From: Irpex lacteus
Taxonomy: Eukaryota > Basidiomycota > Agaricomycetes > Polyporales > Irpicaceae
Direction of reading: 5' to 3'
DNA length: 31,183 nucleotides
Assembly (NCBI GenBank): GCA_001986395.2
Contig: MQVO02000107.1
Coordinates: forward strand, 1-31,183
In this document: piece by piece, positions 1 through 9,890 of the stretch
How positions within the stretch are numbered: position 1 is the first letter of the stretch
Layout: every line of letters begins with the position of its first letter
The notes under the pieces: model-generated
Seen by the model: the letters and a program-made list of their open reading frames with translations, nothing else
What the model was told of the DNA's origin: nothing
Database searches by the model: none
Translations under genes and position numbers: made by a program

Positions 1-1266
1 GCGTTCCCGTGATCACAGGTGAGCGCATATTCTCCGTATTGTTCATTCATCCCCTCGCTTCCATCTCATCTTATCGCCGTATACTGATTACTGATCATTC
101 ACTACCTTATTCTCTCCATTCTCCAATTTCTCGCAGGTTTTTTTGGCCCTGTGCCTGGCTCATTACTTCGCCAAATCGGCCGCGGTTACACCGACCTCCT
201 TGCGGCTCTTGCGGCAGTCGGCTTACAAGCCTCTGAGCTGCAGATCTGGAAGGAGGTGGATGGAATATTCACCGCTGACCCTAGAAAGGTACCAACTGCA
301 CGACTGATCCCTATCATCAGTCCAGATGAGGCAGCAGAGTTGACTTACTATGGAAGTGAAGTCGTGCATCCCTTTACTATGGAGCAAGTAAGTGCTTGAA
401 TAGCGCTCAGATAGGAGATATAAGTGGTGACCTATTTGCTTTGGTTGCGTCCTGCAGGTTATTCGCAAGAAGATTCCTATACGTATCAAAGAATGTTGAG
501 AACCCCAAGGGTGGAGGAACTGTCATACATCCCGACCCCGAAATCGACGCTGCCGCCGCTTCATTGCAGATGGCTGTTGCCAGCCAATGGTCATACAAGC
601 CGCTTTCGGCACTCAGCACCTCTCCACCGAGCTCGCCTACGCGCAAGAAGCCAGCATTGAAAGCACCCACAGCTGTGACGATAAAAGAGAACATCGTAGT
701 GGTGAATGTGAACAGTAATAGGAAGAACGTGTCGCATGGGTTCTTAGCCGGGATCTTTGGTGTGCTTGATCGGTTTGGAGTTGTGGTTGACTTGATCAGC
801 ACGAGTGAGGTGCATGTGAGTATGGCGATCGAGGATGGGGAGAAGAGGGCGCTGGATAAGGTGGTAAAGGAGTTACAGAAATACGGAAGTGTGAGTATTC
901 CCTCCTCATTCGTTTATCTCACCCATAAATTCCGCAGATCCTTTTCTCTCTCACATGTTGTTTTCACTTCATTGACATAAGACTGATGTTGTGCTTGTCT
1001 CCATAGGTAACTGTCGCCGTGACATGGCAATTCTGTCTCTCGTGGGCAAGCAGATGCGACATCTTGTGGGTATCGCCGGACGGATGTTCACCACGCTCGG
1101 ACAGGGCAACGTGAACATAGAGATGATCAGCCAGGGCGCGAACGAGATAAATATCTCGTGTGTCATCGAAGGACGTGACGCCGTCAAAGCACTCAATCTC
1201 ATCCATCAGAGTTGTCTGCAGGTCAAGCCGGAGGGTCCCAAAGGACGAGGTACGTGGACGGCATAG
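1..1266 (+). CDS. HOM3: Aspartokinase (aspartate kinase), 3' part of gene
   Basis: Catalyses ATP-dependent phosphorylation of L-aspartate, the first step to threonine, methionine and isoleucine. The gene is cut by the left window edge; about 314 C-terminal residues are visible. Exons: 1-18, 137-387, 458-890 (or 888) and 1007-1266 (TAG stop). The first part is the end of the amino-acid kinase domain (GRGYTD, WKEVDGIFTADPR, the segment ending in YYGSEVVHP). Two ACT regulatory modules follow, around IKENIVVVNVNSN and DMAILSLVGKQMRHLVGIAG, with the QGANEINISCVI signature near the end; fungal enzymes use these for threonine feedback. Two frame problems exist. At 488-490 one extra A (ATC AAA G AAT where IKN is expected) shifts the frame. 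At the last junction the canonical donor 891 leaves exon 4 out of phase, and only the poorer donor at 889 keeps it open. Identity is certain; intactness is not. Confidence 0.93.
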
Positions 1267-4045
1267 AATGTCATTGCTGGTTGGTTCGTTTTGGTTCTGT
1301 TTCTGCTTCTCCCCGCATTCTATATCCCCTCCATCCCCCTCGTCTCTATTGGCCAATTGTCTCAACTCTGCGTCAATTTTATTCCCCATTCAGTTGGGAT
1401 ATGGCGCGGGCATTCCACTTGTTTTCGGGTCAGTGCCGTCACAAGGTCCACATTTTACCTTCTTCTGTGCATGTGCTTTGCGATGCTGGTCTCGCGTACA
1501 GACGGTGACTAAAAATATGGATGCTGACTCCTCTCTTTCTTCTAGTTGGCCCTGGTTCTTTTAAATTTGCAATGCAGCCTTGAAGCACTACGCGCGGCAT
1601 TCGGTAATGGGGAGATACATAGACTGCGCAGGCCGCCCGCGATCCCTCTTTATTCTTAGTCAAGCCTCAATCATCGCACCTCGACATATCATCCTGCTTA
1701 TATACGCTCATTCATCATCCATCTTCATTACTTATAATTCTTTTGTTCTTCTTCTCATCCTCATTTTCACTCGACGTCCAACCATCGACCTTCGCGAGCA
1801 TCAAGTCATGTATATTACCAACTGGCTCTTCACAATCTTACAGGATGCAGAAGAGGTCGGTTCAACTCCGATCTTCTCTCTCGACACCCGAATCACACAT
1901 GCTTATATGTTTACGATGAAAGGACGGTGACCGGGCTACTTACATACATGCACTCGATTGAGACCTGTGTCTGAGCGAGCCTCCGCGATGAATTCACACG
2001 TTTGTAGCGGTACGACTTGAACCGGGAGCTCGAGAACACGCTTCTATATACCAGAGTGTATTCTCCGTCGGGCACTATTAAACGGCTACAGGTGCAGTGC
2101 AAATTCATAGCAGCATGTACGTACTTACTCATTATAAACATAGGGTATGTTGTTGTCACAGCATGCGTTGGGTCCAATTTAAGAAGGACGTTCCGGATTC
2201 CCCAGGCACACACCAGCGGTGAGTAGAGTGCCGACTCAGGTCGTCTCCGTAAACGGGAGATCGTGCCTTTGTGGCTGCTGGCTGATGGAAGTAAAAGGTG
2301 TATACGTACGTACGTGTGACCGTACTCGGAAAGCAAGCACAGTAGAACACAGTGTCGTTTGGTTGTTCCGATGCAAGTGTAGAGAATTGTGGAGTTGTTG
2401 CGAGTGCCAACTCCAGATTGCCTGGTAAGTACTCCGTACCATCGTCCGCGTTAATCACCGGACAGAGGCAATTATTCACGCCATGATGCTCTCTTATGGC
2501 TGCTCTTGATATTTCCGGCCAAGAATGGAGGATGTTAACCTGAGTTGAGCTGCGCTGGTCAATTCCGAGATGTTTTCTACTTACGACTTGCCGCTGCAAG
2601 GATGACCGATCGGAGGCCTGAGGGTATATCATTGATTTTGCGGAGTACTTACCTATTCGTGATGCGAGGAATCCGGGAAAAAAGCAGCTGGCGTTTGTGT
2701 ATTCTGGGGTAGTACGCTGGTCGGTTGTGATATGAGGCCGGGTGGGTCTGAAGCTTACTCGCAAGCGCAATGATTTGTGTCAAGGGTTCAAAAGTTCAAG
2801 TTTTGCGGGTTGTGTACAGTGGGGATGGGATACTGTATGTACCGATGACTGGGTCACTGGCATGGCATGTGAAATCCTGTCATTTGGCTACTGATGCGCC
2901 ATGTAGAAATAGAGGAGAATTCTGGTCTGGAAGGGGTGATTATTGGGGATATGGCCGGGCTAAGTTGAGTGGAAGATTCGAATCCTACAACGTGTGCCCG
3001 TGCAGCACATGCGTGCATCTTACCCCTGGGATACGTCTGTGAGCGCATCGTAACGGCGAGGGCTCCTCGGGATGTATACCCACTGTGTACAGCACGTCTC
3101 CGTCGTCGTTGGCGACCACCTCGGATGCTCGGATAAACTTCCACGACGACCGGAGGAGGGATATTGTAGATAGTGTGAGGCGCTTGAGAGTGGGAATGTG
3201 CGATGCGAGACGGATCGATTGGACGGAGAAAGGCAAAGGTCGTTATCTATGGCGAAGGTTTGGAAGAATGCCGTACTGGACGATCGGGAAGACTGGTGTG
3301 GAAAAGGTGGTCAGATACTTGTGAGATGGGGACTCGGTGCCTTGGCGGTTGGTGGATGTCTGTGCCTGCCGCTGTGCGTCATCCTGGGTGAGTCGCCGGG
3401 CTGCTGCTGGCTGTGGCCATGTTTAATTTCCGCCGGTGTTGGTGGGATCCTCTACAACCTGGCATCTTCAGGAATCTTTCCCGGGTCCGGTGTGATTCCG
3501 ACCTGGGCACGCTGAGTGAGGCACGCACTGGGTGATCAGGAACAGCAGACACGAGCACGCACATCCCGTAACGCTGGAATTCTATCAGTTAAAGTTGCAC
3601 GCCCCTCGAGTTCTCACATCCTGACATGCGGGGGGTACCCTGGGGTGCCGAGCGTGGGCCACACTGGCCGACTGCGCAGGCAGAGCCCGCTGGGTACTCT
3701 GTGCTCTGATCTCAGCACCCAGCGGCATTGACCCAGTCCATCGACCCAATCCATCACTCGCATCTGTCCAGATCGTCCCTGCAGCTGCGTGCGTGAGCGT
3801 TGCCCAGATTTCGAATTTTATCTGGTTTTCCTGAGAAAAGGTACCGAGTCAGCTCCATCTGAGATTTGCAGTAACCACTAAGCGCGTGCTGCGATTTGCC
3901 GGAGGAGAGGCAAGAGAGTGATATGTAACATGTCGACCATGTCCCTCTCCGCATCTACACCCAGACCCCGCCCTCTTCCAGCCAGTCTCCATGCCACCCC
4001 AGGACCTCTGAACATCGCACTCACGACCTCTCACGACGAACAGCT
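1267..4045. other. Long stretch without a recognisable gene
   Basis: This 2.8 kb stretch lies between the aspartokinase stop and the Galpha coding region. The first few hundred bases should hold the aspartokinase 3' UTR. The longest open frames (for example 2156-2770 on the minus strand) match no family I know and lack consistent exon structure. Visible features are an (ACGT) run at about 2303-2315, and several splice-donor-like GTAAGT words on the minus strand (complements near 1940, 2110, 2580, 2648) plus one on the plus strand near 2425. These could belong to an unannotated spliced transcript, but no conserved peptide supports one. The last few hundred bases probably hold the Galpha promoter and 5' UTR. 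Confidence 0.5.
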
Positions 4046-6759
4046 ATGCCATAAGAGACTCCCCAGACCCCCTCGCAGCCGCCCTCCAGCCGCCCTCCAA
4101 CGAGTCCCCGGAGGACAAGCTGAAGCGGCTTGCAGACGAAGCGGAAGCCCGGAGGATAAGTCACGAAATTGACGAAGACATCAAGCGCGAGAAAGCTCTC
4201 AGAAAGAAGGCAAAGATCGTCAAGCTTCTCCTCCTTGGCCAGAGCGAAAGCGGTACGTGAGCTATCCTTGCCACCCCTTTCTCCTTTGCTTTCCAAATAT
4301 CCGCGGTCGAAGCACGCACACACATATATGTGCCAATTGTACCCAGAGAACGTCACTCTGGTTTACCCCTGGCCTCGCCCTGCTCTCTTCGCAGAGCGGT
4401 CCGTCTGGCTTGGGCTCTCGTTGTGGCCCGTCACAGGTACCGATGGTGCCTGGAACCGTGTACATGATTTCCTGCTGGGGATTATCGGTTATTCGGCGGT
4501 ACCTTGTGCTAAGTGCCACGCTACCGCCTTACATACGCCAAACAGTGTTTCAATTCATTAAACCTTGCTGACGCGCTCTCTATTCAATTTGGTATTGACA
4601 GGGAAATCAACCACGTTACGACGTAAGTAACGCCAGTTCATAACAAGATCCAATGAGACACGAAGCATTGCGCCGGGCTTGCTCAGCATAATCGTCTCGT
4701 GCGGCTCGCCGTGTGCGCTGTGCTACACTGCTGCGCCAGCTCAGTCCCAGACGACGCTCAACTGGTCCCACGACCAGACAATCGCACTACCACAGCACTG
4801 TGACACTGATCGTGGTTTGACTTTCCGCCTAATGCAGCACGCTGATCGCACACGCATGGCTATTTTCCTTCTTTTATTCAGAATTCCAGCGACTCTACAC
4901 GCCCTCAGCGTTCCGGGATGAGCGCGTCCTATGGCGGTCCGTCATCCAACTAAACATCGTCCGCTCGGTGCGGCTCATCCTCGACTGCATATCCGACGTC
5001 CGTCGGCATGAGCTTCCCGTATCTTCCGCCTCCGAAGGCTCAGACGACGAGAGCGTCAGGCTTCCCTTCCATCTAGAGACAATCACCATGCGCCTCCTCC
5101 CTCTCCGACACATTGAATCCTTACTTATAGCGAAACTCGTACCGCCGAACGAAGACGAGGCGACGCATCTCGGATTGTCTGGTATGCCTATGGATTATCT
5201 CCATCAGGTGTCGGCGCAGACATCGCATAATTCACATCGAAGTCAGCGAGAGATTTTCGTGAGACCAGGGGCGACTTGGAAGGGAGGGATGCTGCAGAGA
5301 GCCAGGAACCATGTGGGGGCGGGACGGCCACAGAGCGCGGGAACTACGGGGCAGGAGACTCAAGACGAGAGTCAGGCGGTATTGAACCAGTGTAGGGACG
5401 ATATGATCGCGTTGTGGAATGATCCAACCGTGAGAGACGTTTTGAGGAAGCGCAAGGTGCGGTTGGAGGAGAGCCCTGGGTTGTGAGTTTTTCTTCATTG
5501 TTTTTTGGTGATTCCGGCGGTGCGGATTGGGCTGTAGGATGTGACTGACTGATGATGCGTGTGAAGCTACCTCAACGATCTCGCGCGGTTGACAGCTTTG
5601 GATTATTGCCCGTCAGATGGTAAGTTATTTCCCAACTCCTTATCTCTAGTTCCCAGGCGTTAATCTAATTATGCTCAGAGGATGTCTTTAAAGCGAGGTT
5701 AAAGACCGTAGGCGTATGCGAATATAGGTTCGAGATGGAGGCTGGCTTCGAAGTCGGTACGGAGTGGAGAATTATCGACGTTGGCGGATCACGGTCACAG
5801 GTAGGTGATACGTCATACCAGTAAGCAAAATGCAAATATACTAATCAAGTTCTTTCTCAGCGACGTACGTGGACGTTGTATAGATGAAGGTGTTCAACAG
5901 ACTGATCTATCGTCCAGCTACATGGGTGCCATTTTTCGATGATGGTGAGTGTAGACACCAGGCTATCTTATCCCCCAGAGACAGGTAGCAGTGCTAAACG
6001 CCTTTCCAATTTGTAGTTGACGGTGAGCTCGCCCGCGTACCTCTGGCGTAGTGATGTGGTCAGCTAAACTTGTTAACTGCTAACTCAGCCATCATATTTC
6101 TTGCGCCAATATCTGCGTTCGATCAAACTTTGGTGGAGGATAAGAGTGTCAATCGCCTTGTGAGTACTTGCATCGCATGCTGCACTGTTCTCGTGACCTG
6201 ACACCCGATACTTCTATAGGAAGACTCAGTGATGCTCTGGAAAGCTGTCTGCTCGAATAAACTCCTCGAGAAGGTGGAGCTTATACTATTCATGAACAAG
6301 TGTGACATCCTCGACCAGAAGTTACGGTCGGGTATTCGGCTCGCCAAGTATTTGCGCAGCTTTGGAGACCGGCCAAACGATCTAGAGAACGCGCAGAAGT
6401 GTACGTATCCCCTTGAACTTGATGGCTGACGAAGGTCGGTGGCTGATGAGATTATATCTTTGCGTAGTCTTTCGGAGCAAGTTTAGTTACATACATCGGG
6501 AGCATTCGCCCCAGCCGCGAAGATTTCATTGTTATTTCACGTCCGTAACGGTGAGTCATGCTCATTATTTCGTTCCAACGAGCCAAGACCCATGACTGTG
6601 TGGTACGGCAGGACACATCAACGACAAGTGGGATCCTCGCGAGCGGTAAGTCACATTGGCTGAGCCGGTACTCTTACGTGTCATGATATTCACGGTGTCT
6701 GTATAGTGCGGGACATGGTGATGCGTGAACATCTCCGCAAGGCAAAGTTATTGTCTTAG
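4046..6759 (+). CDS. G protein alpha subunit, divergent basidiomycete type
   Basis: GTP-binding signalling subunit, expected at the plasma membrane downstream of a seven-helix receptor. Exons: to 4252, 4602-4622, 4882-5482, 5567-5619, 5679-5800, 5861-5864, 5918-5944, 6017-6022, 6089-6159, 6220-6400, 6468-6550, 6612-6645, 6707-6759; every junction from exon 1 onward is in phase. Motifs: P-loop GQSESGKST, switch I region KARLKTVG (catalytic Arg and Thr kept), G3 DVGGSRSQ, G4 NKCD, G5-like TSVTDT. Length is about 485 residues against about 350 for classical Galpha; the surplus is a polar insert in the helical domain (exon 3). The catalytic Gln of DVGGQ is Ser. There is no N-terminal MG for myristoylation, and the C-terminus ends KAKLLS without the Gi-type Cys. 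The start is uncertain: the frame is open only from 4012 with no ATG, and ATG 4046 joins it only if one base is missing (perhaps CC for CCC at 4049-4050). Introns 1 and 2 are long (349 and 259 nt). Confidence 0.9.
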
Positions 6760-7731
6760 CTTCCTTTAACCCCTGTCTGGACTCTCACATAAATACCCCC
6801 TCCACCATTACCCTTTCCAGCTTCATCTATTGAAATGCCACCATCACCATACCCCAGCGACGACCCTTCAAGAACTCAGTTGTACCAAATTTTTCAACAC
6901 TCTCACGCGCATCTACATTGTATATTGGTTTTCTCTCATCCTCCTTTGGCTCCCCTACTTTTCCCCCTGTGAGCATGTCTACGTCTCTATCCGGGTACCC
7001 ATCGCTGCACATCTCAACACGCAAACACGTAACGCACCGGCAAATATCGTCTCCTCATCCCTCCAATTTTAATCCACCCATCCGTGTATTTTTGCGCAAT
7101 CTTGCAACCGCGTTCGCACTCGCCTCGGCTCATCACTTCCAATTCTTGGTTTCCAGAACACCAATTGACATCGCCCCAATTGGTTCTACCCCTTCCACCC
7201 TTACCATTTTGTCACACATCGCCTTGTCTTCCTCAAATACCACTCTAAATTCCATTCATGTTCCGATACCCACCTACAACTAAATCTCGATTCTTTTCTT
7301 GTGTACACTTCTTGGTCAGTTGGTCGGTCGGTCGATTATGTGGTCTTTTTTTTCATCTCAATATCAATTTCAGTAGCGGATACTCTCTTAGACGTACGCC
7401 TGTTTTGTTTCCATTTTCCATTTTTTGGTTTATCGAAGTGAAAGTTCAACGGAAGGCATTGTGATCATCGTTGTGTCCGTTCTCAAATCGTCACCAATGG
7501 ATGGGATCGCGGCCACGGTCATTATGGGAAATAAGCTCTATGATTAAGACTCTGATGGCAATAGGGTAACAACAAACCTGGTACATCCACAATCACTGCT
7601 AATCCTCCGAATCAATGGCTGCCAACAAGCAAATATAATGGTCACAGCAGTAAATTCCCTTCTAAATTCACACTAAACGCCAAACACCTCTCTCGACTTC
7701 ACCGCGCTTACCTCCCGGCGCAATTCGACAT
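6760..7731. other. Convergent intergenic region, pyrimidine-rich
   Basis: Galpha (plus) and RUS (minus) both end here, so the two 3' UTRs share this gap. The plus strand is strongly C/T-rich from about 6770 to 7380. A TATA-like ACATAAATACC at about 6788-6798 lies about 40 bp before ATG 6834, which opens only a 45-codon frame (MPPSPYPSDDPSRTQ...). I recognise no protein in any frame or plausible spliced combination. It could be a promoter for a non-coding or very small transcript, or simply biased sequence. Confidence 0.4.
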
Positions 7732-9692
7732 CTACTTGGACTTCTTATCTTCCTGCACGCCATTCTCGATAGATATAGTGGTAGGTAGCCCCGTAACAAA
7801 TCCACCAGCCGCCGCTCCCAAGTCCCATCCCTCTCTTCCGATGGCTTCTAAGAATCCAGGATACGTCGACTCGACCGTTCTTCTCGCTTTCTGTAGAGTG
7901 GGAAGGATGGCTTCAAAGGTCTGCTCCGATATCGTGCCTTTGTTTTTCTCATGTGCATTGAGTAGCGAGGCGAACTCTGTGGCAAGAACCCATGCCTTGA
8001 GATGATCTGATGGTGCGTGTCCTTCCTTCAGTACAATGTGCAGGACAGGGAAAGACTGCGAAGGTATCTCCGGAGAAAGCCACACGATGAAGTTCTCCGA
8101 ACTAAACTCATCGAATAGAATGAGAACCTGCGCGGATGTGAGGTCTTTCGCCCATTTTGCTGGACGAGAAGTGGTCCATCTCCCCCATGACATTTGCCTG
8201 TTGGCTCCTAGAAGTATAGTGGACAGTGGTGTACCGATGCGGCAATATCCTGTGACCCGTCTTCTGGAGGTTCCGCCGGCGGTGTCGTACAGTTCGGAAG
8301 ACTGGGAGAAGATAAGTTCCTCCTTGGCCACAGACGTAGGTGTAAGATATGTCGATTTTGTCGGGTCGCAGCGATACGCGGTCCATAGTAATCCTGCGCG
8401 TTGTCGGTTGAGAGATCGTAAGACCACCCCACGAACCGCTGCATAGTTGACTAGTATGTGGGATATAACCAAGACAATGAGAAGCGTGTATGTTGTCCAT
8501 GCGTCTGTTATATAAGGCATTAGAGCCGACCCGCACTTTGAGCAGAATGAGTGACCGCGATGGAAGGTGAGATGAAAGTAGGCAATGGTACTTACAAGCA
8601 TACCAAGTAGGGCAAGTACAGTCTCTTTACTCCCATCCTTTGCGCTTAGATCTCCAACATCCCCCGTAGCTTTATCACTTGCCGGTTGAGCAAAGTGAAG
8701 AGTTAAAGCTGCTTTAGAGCCACCGGCGACTACGCCACAGACAGCACGGAAGACACCACTGAGACAAAGAGCTACAGCGCGTAGGGGACCCGGGCGACGC
8801 GCTAGTGTCAGCGATATAAAAGGGAGGTGGGAGCCATATACGAGATCAAACGCAAGTGTTGACAGATGTGGTGATAATGAGTCCAGGACAAGAGCAACGT
8901 CGTTTAGGATATCCGCAAGTAATCTGTAGGTCTTCGCTTCGGGGTAAAGAGAAGTGCCTAGATAATAGGCGGATATTATTGCTGAACAACGGATACCAAT
9001 AAGGGCGTGATCACTGTTACTCATGTCGACACTTACTGCATAAGCGGCTGAAGATGTCTTGTAGAATTGTCAGAAGCAATGCGTCAGTGGCTGAGGCATC
9101 GGCATTGCCAACACCATGGCCTGCGTAGGAGTGGGGAATTATCAGCTGATGCCATGGACGGCATACTCCCAAAGTTCACACCTTCTAATACAGCTCGTGA
9201 GGCTAATAACCCAGCTAGTGAGCTGCAAAACGCCTGACAAGCATTGAGAATCTGGTATCTGCGAAGGTCATCAATATCTATTTGGTGCTTCCGCCGCCTT
9301 TACTCACCGTAAATAATCTTAGATATACAAACGTGTCGATGAGATGGAATTCTATGGCTAAGACTCGGAATGGGCACGTCCGACTCACCATCTGAGACAC
9401 TGTGAGGGAATCCAGCGGGTAGAAATACCCCACGCAGCAGACGGGTTACATCGACACGTTGTGTAGTGGCTGCGTGAGCTACGTTCTTGTGGAGTACTGT
9501 CAATTCAGAAGCCAGGAATGATATGATGCTCAGTAGCCTACGGTCGGTGGTTTCTTGTCATTATAATTGAACACGTAGACCGCGTTCTCTTTTCCTGACT
9601 CGTCTCTTTCGCGAAGGGTGAACTGTCGAATCAAACTTGATCTGAGGCAGGAAACGACTCTAGTTGAAATTCAATACCTCAACACCTTCCAT
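7732..9692 (-). CDS. RUS family protein (DUF647, root UVB sensitive-like)
   Basis: Member of the eukaryotic RUS/DUF647 membrane-protein family; plant relatives act in UV-B and vitamin B6-linked development, and the fungal role is unknown. Exons in reading order: 9692-9678, 9622-9542, 9485-9389, 9317-9308, 9258-9182, 9120-9037, 8981-8596, 8535-7732; all phases agree, giving 517 residues. Family signatures in order: RERDESGKENAVYV, FLPAGFPHSVSD, YQILNACQAFCSSLAGLLASR, GVGNADASATDALLLTILQD, YLGTSLYPEAKTYRLLADILND, GVVAGGSKAALTLHFA, GDLSAKDGSKETVLALLGML, ALMPYITDAWTTY, NYAAVRGVVLRSLNRQR. The 9308-9317 exon is only 10 nt and supplies the DYLR segment. The intron at 8536-8595 is 60 nt with no stop, so it is easily misread as coding; removing it restores GMLCGSALMP. 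The start MEGVE at 9692 rests on splicing a 15-nt first exon and is less sure than the rest. Confidence 0.93.
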
Positions 9693-9890
9693 TTTCGCCT
9701 CCTTTGAGGTGCCACAAGTTGTAATTCAAGAGTTTGCGCTAGATCCAAGATTTCACAGAGATAGAATAAGAAGGACCGAAGTATCCGGGGGTCGAGCTAA
9801 TTCCCCGATGCCACGTGCGCAGCATTGGAACCGCGATCACGGTATTGGGGTCCGCTAAGACACTCTGGACGAAGCTGCGACCACTCGACG
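9693..9890. promoter_or_regulatory. Divergent promoter between RUS and ChAPs genes
   Basis: The two ATGs are 198 bp apart and point outwards, so both promoters and 5' UTRs must lie in or near this gap. A CACGTG palindrome (E-box, the core bound by bHLH factors) is at 9812-9817. No clear TATA box is seen in either direction. Shared control of the two genes is an inference from spacing only. Confidence 0.55.

Noticed and set aside
485..500. Programmed +1 frameshift in aspartokinase
   Set aside because: The surplus A in a short run next to another frame problem in the same gene is better explained by an indel error; no conserved slippery context is known for this gene.
2156..2770. 204-codon open frame on the minus strand
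   Set aside because: No family resemblance, unlikely composition and no matching exon context; treated as chance.
2972..2990. tRNA-like T-arm (GATTCGAATCC)
   Set aside because: The bases flanking the TTCGAAT loop do not pair as a T stem and no acceptor or anticodon arm is found.
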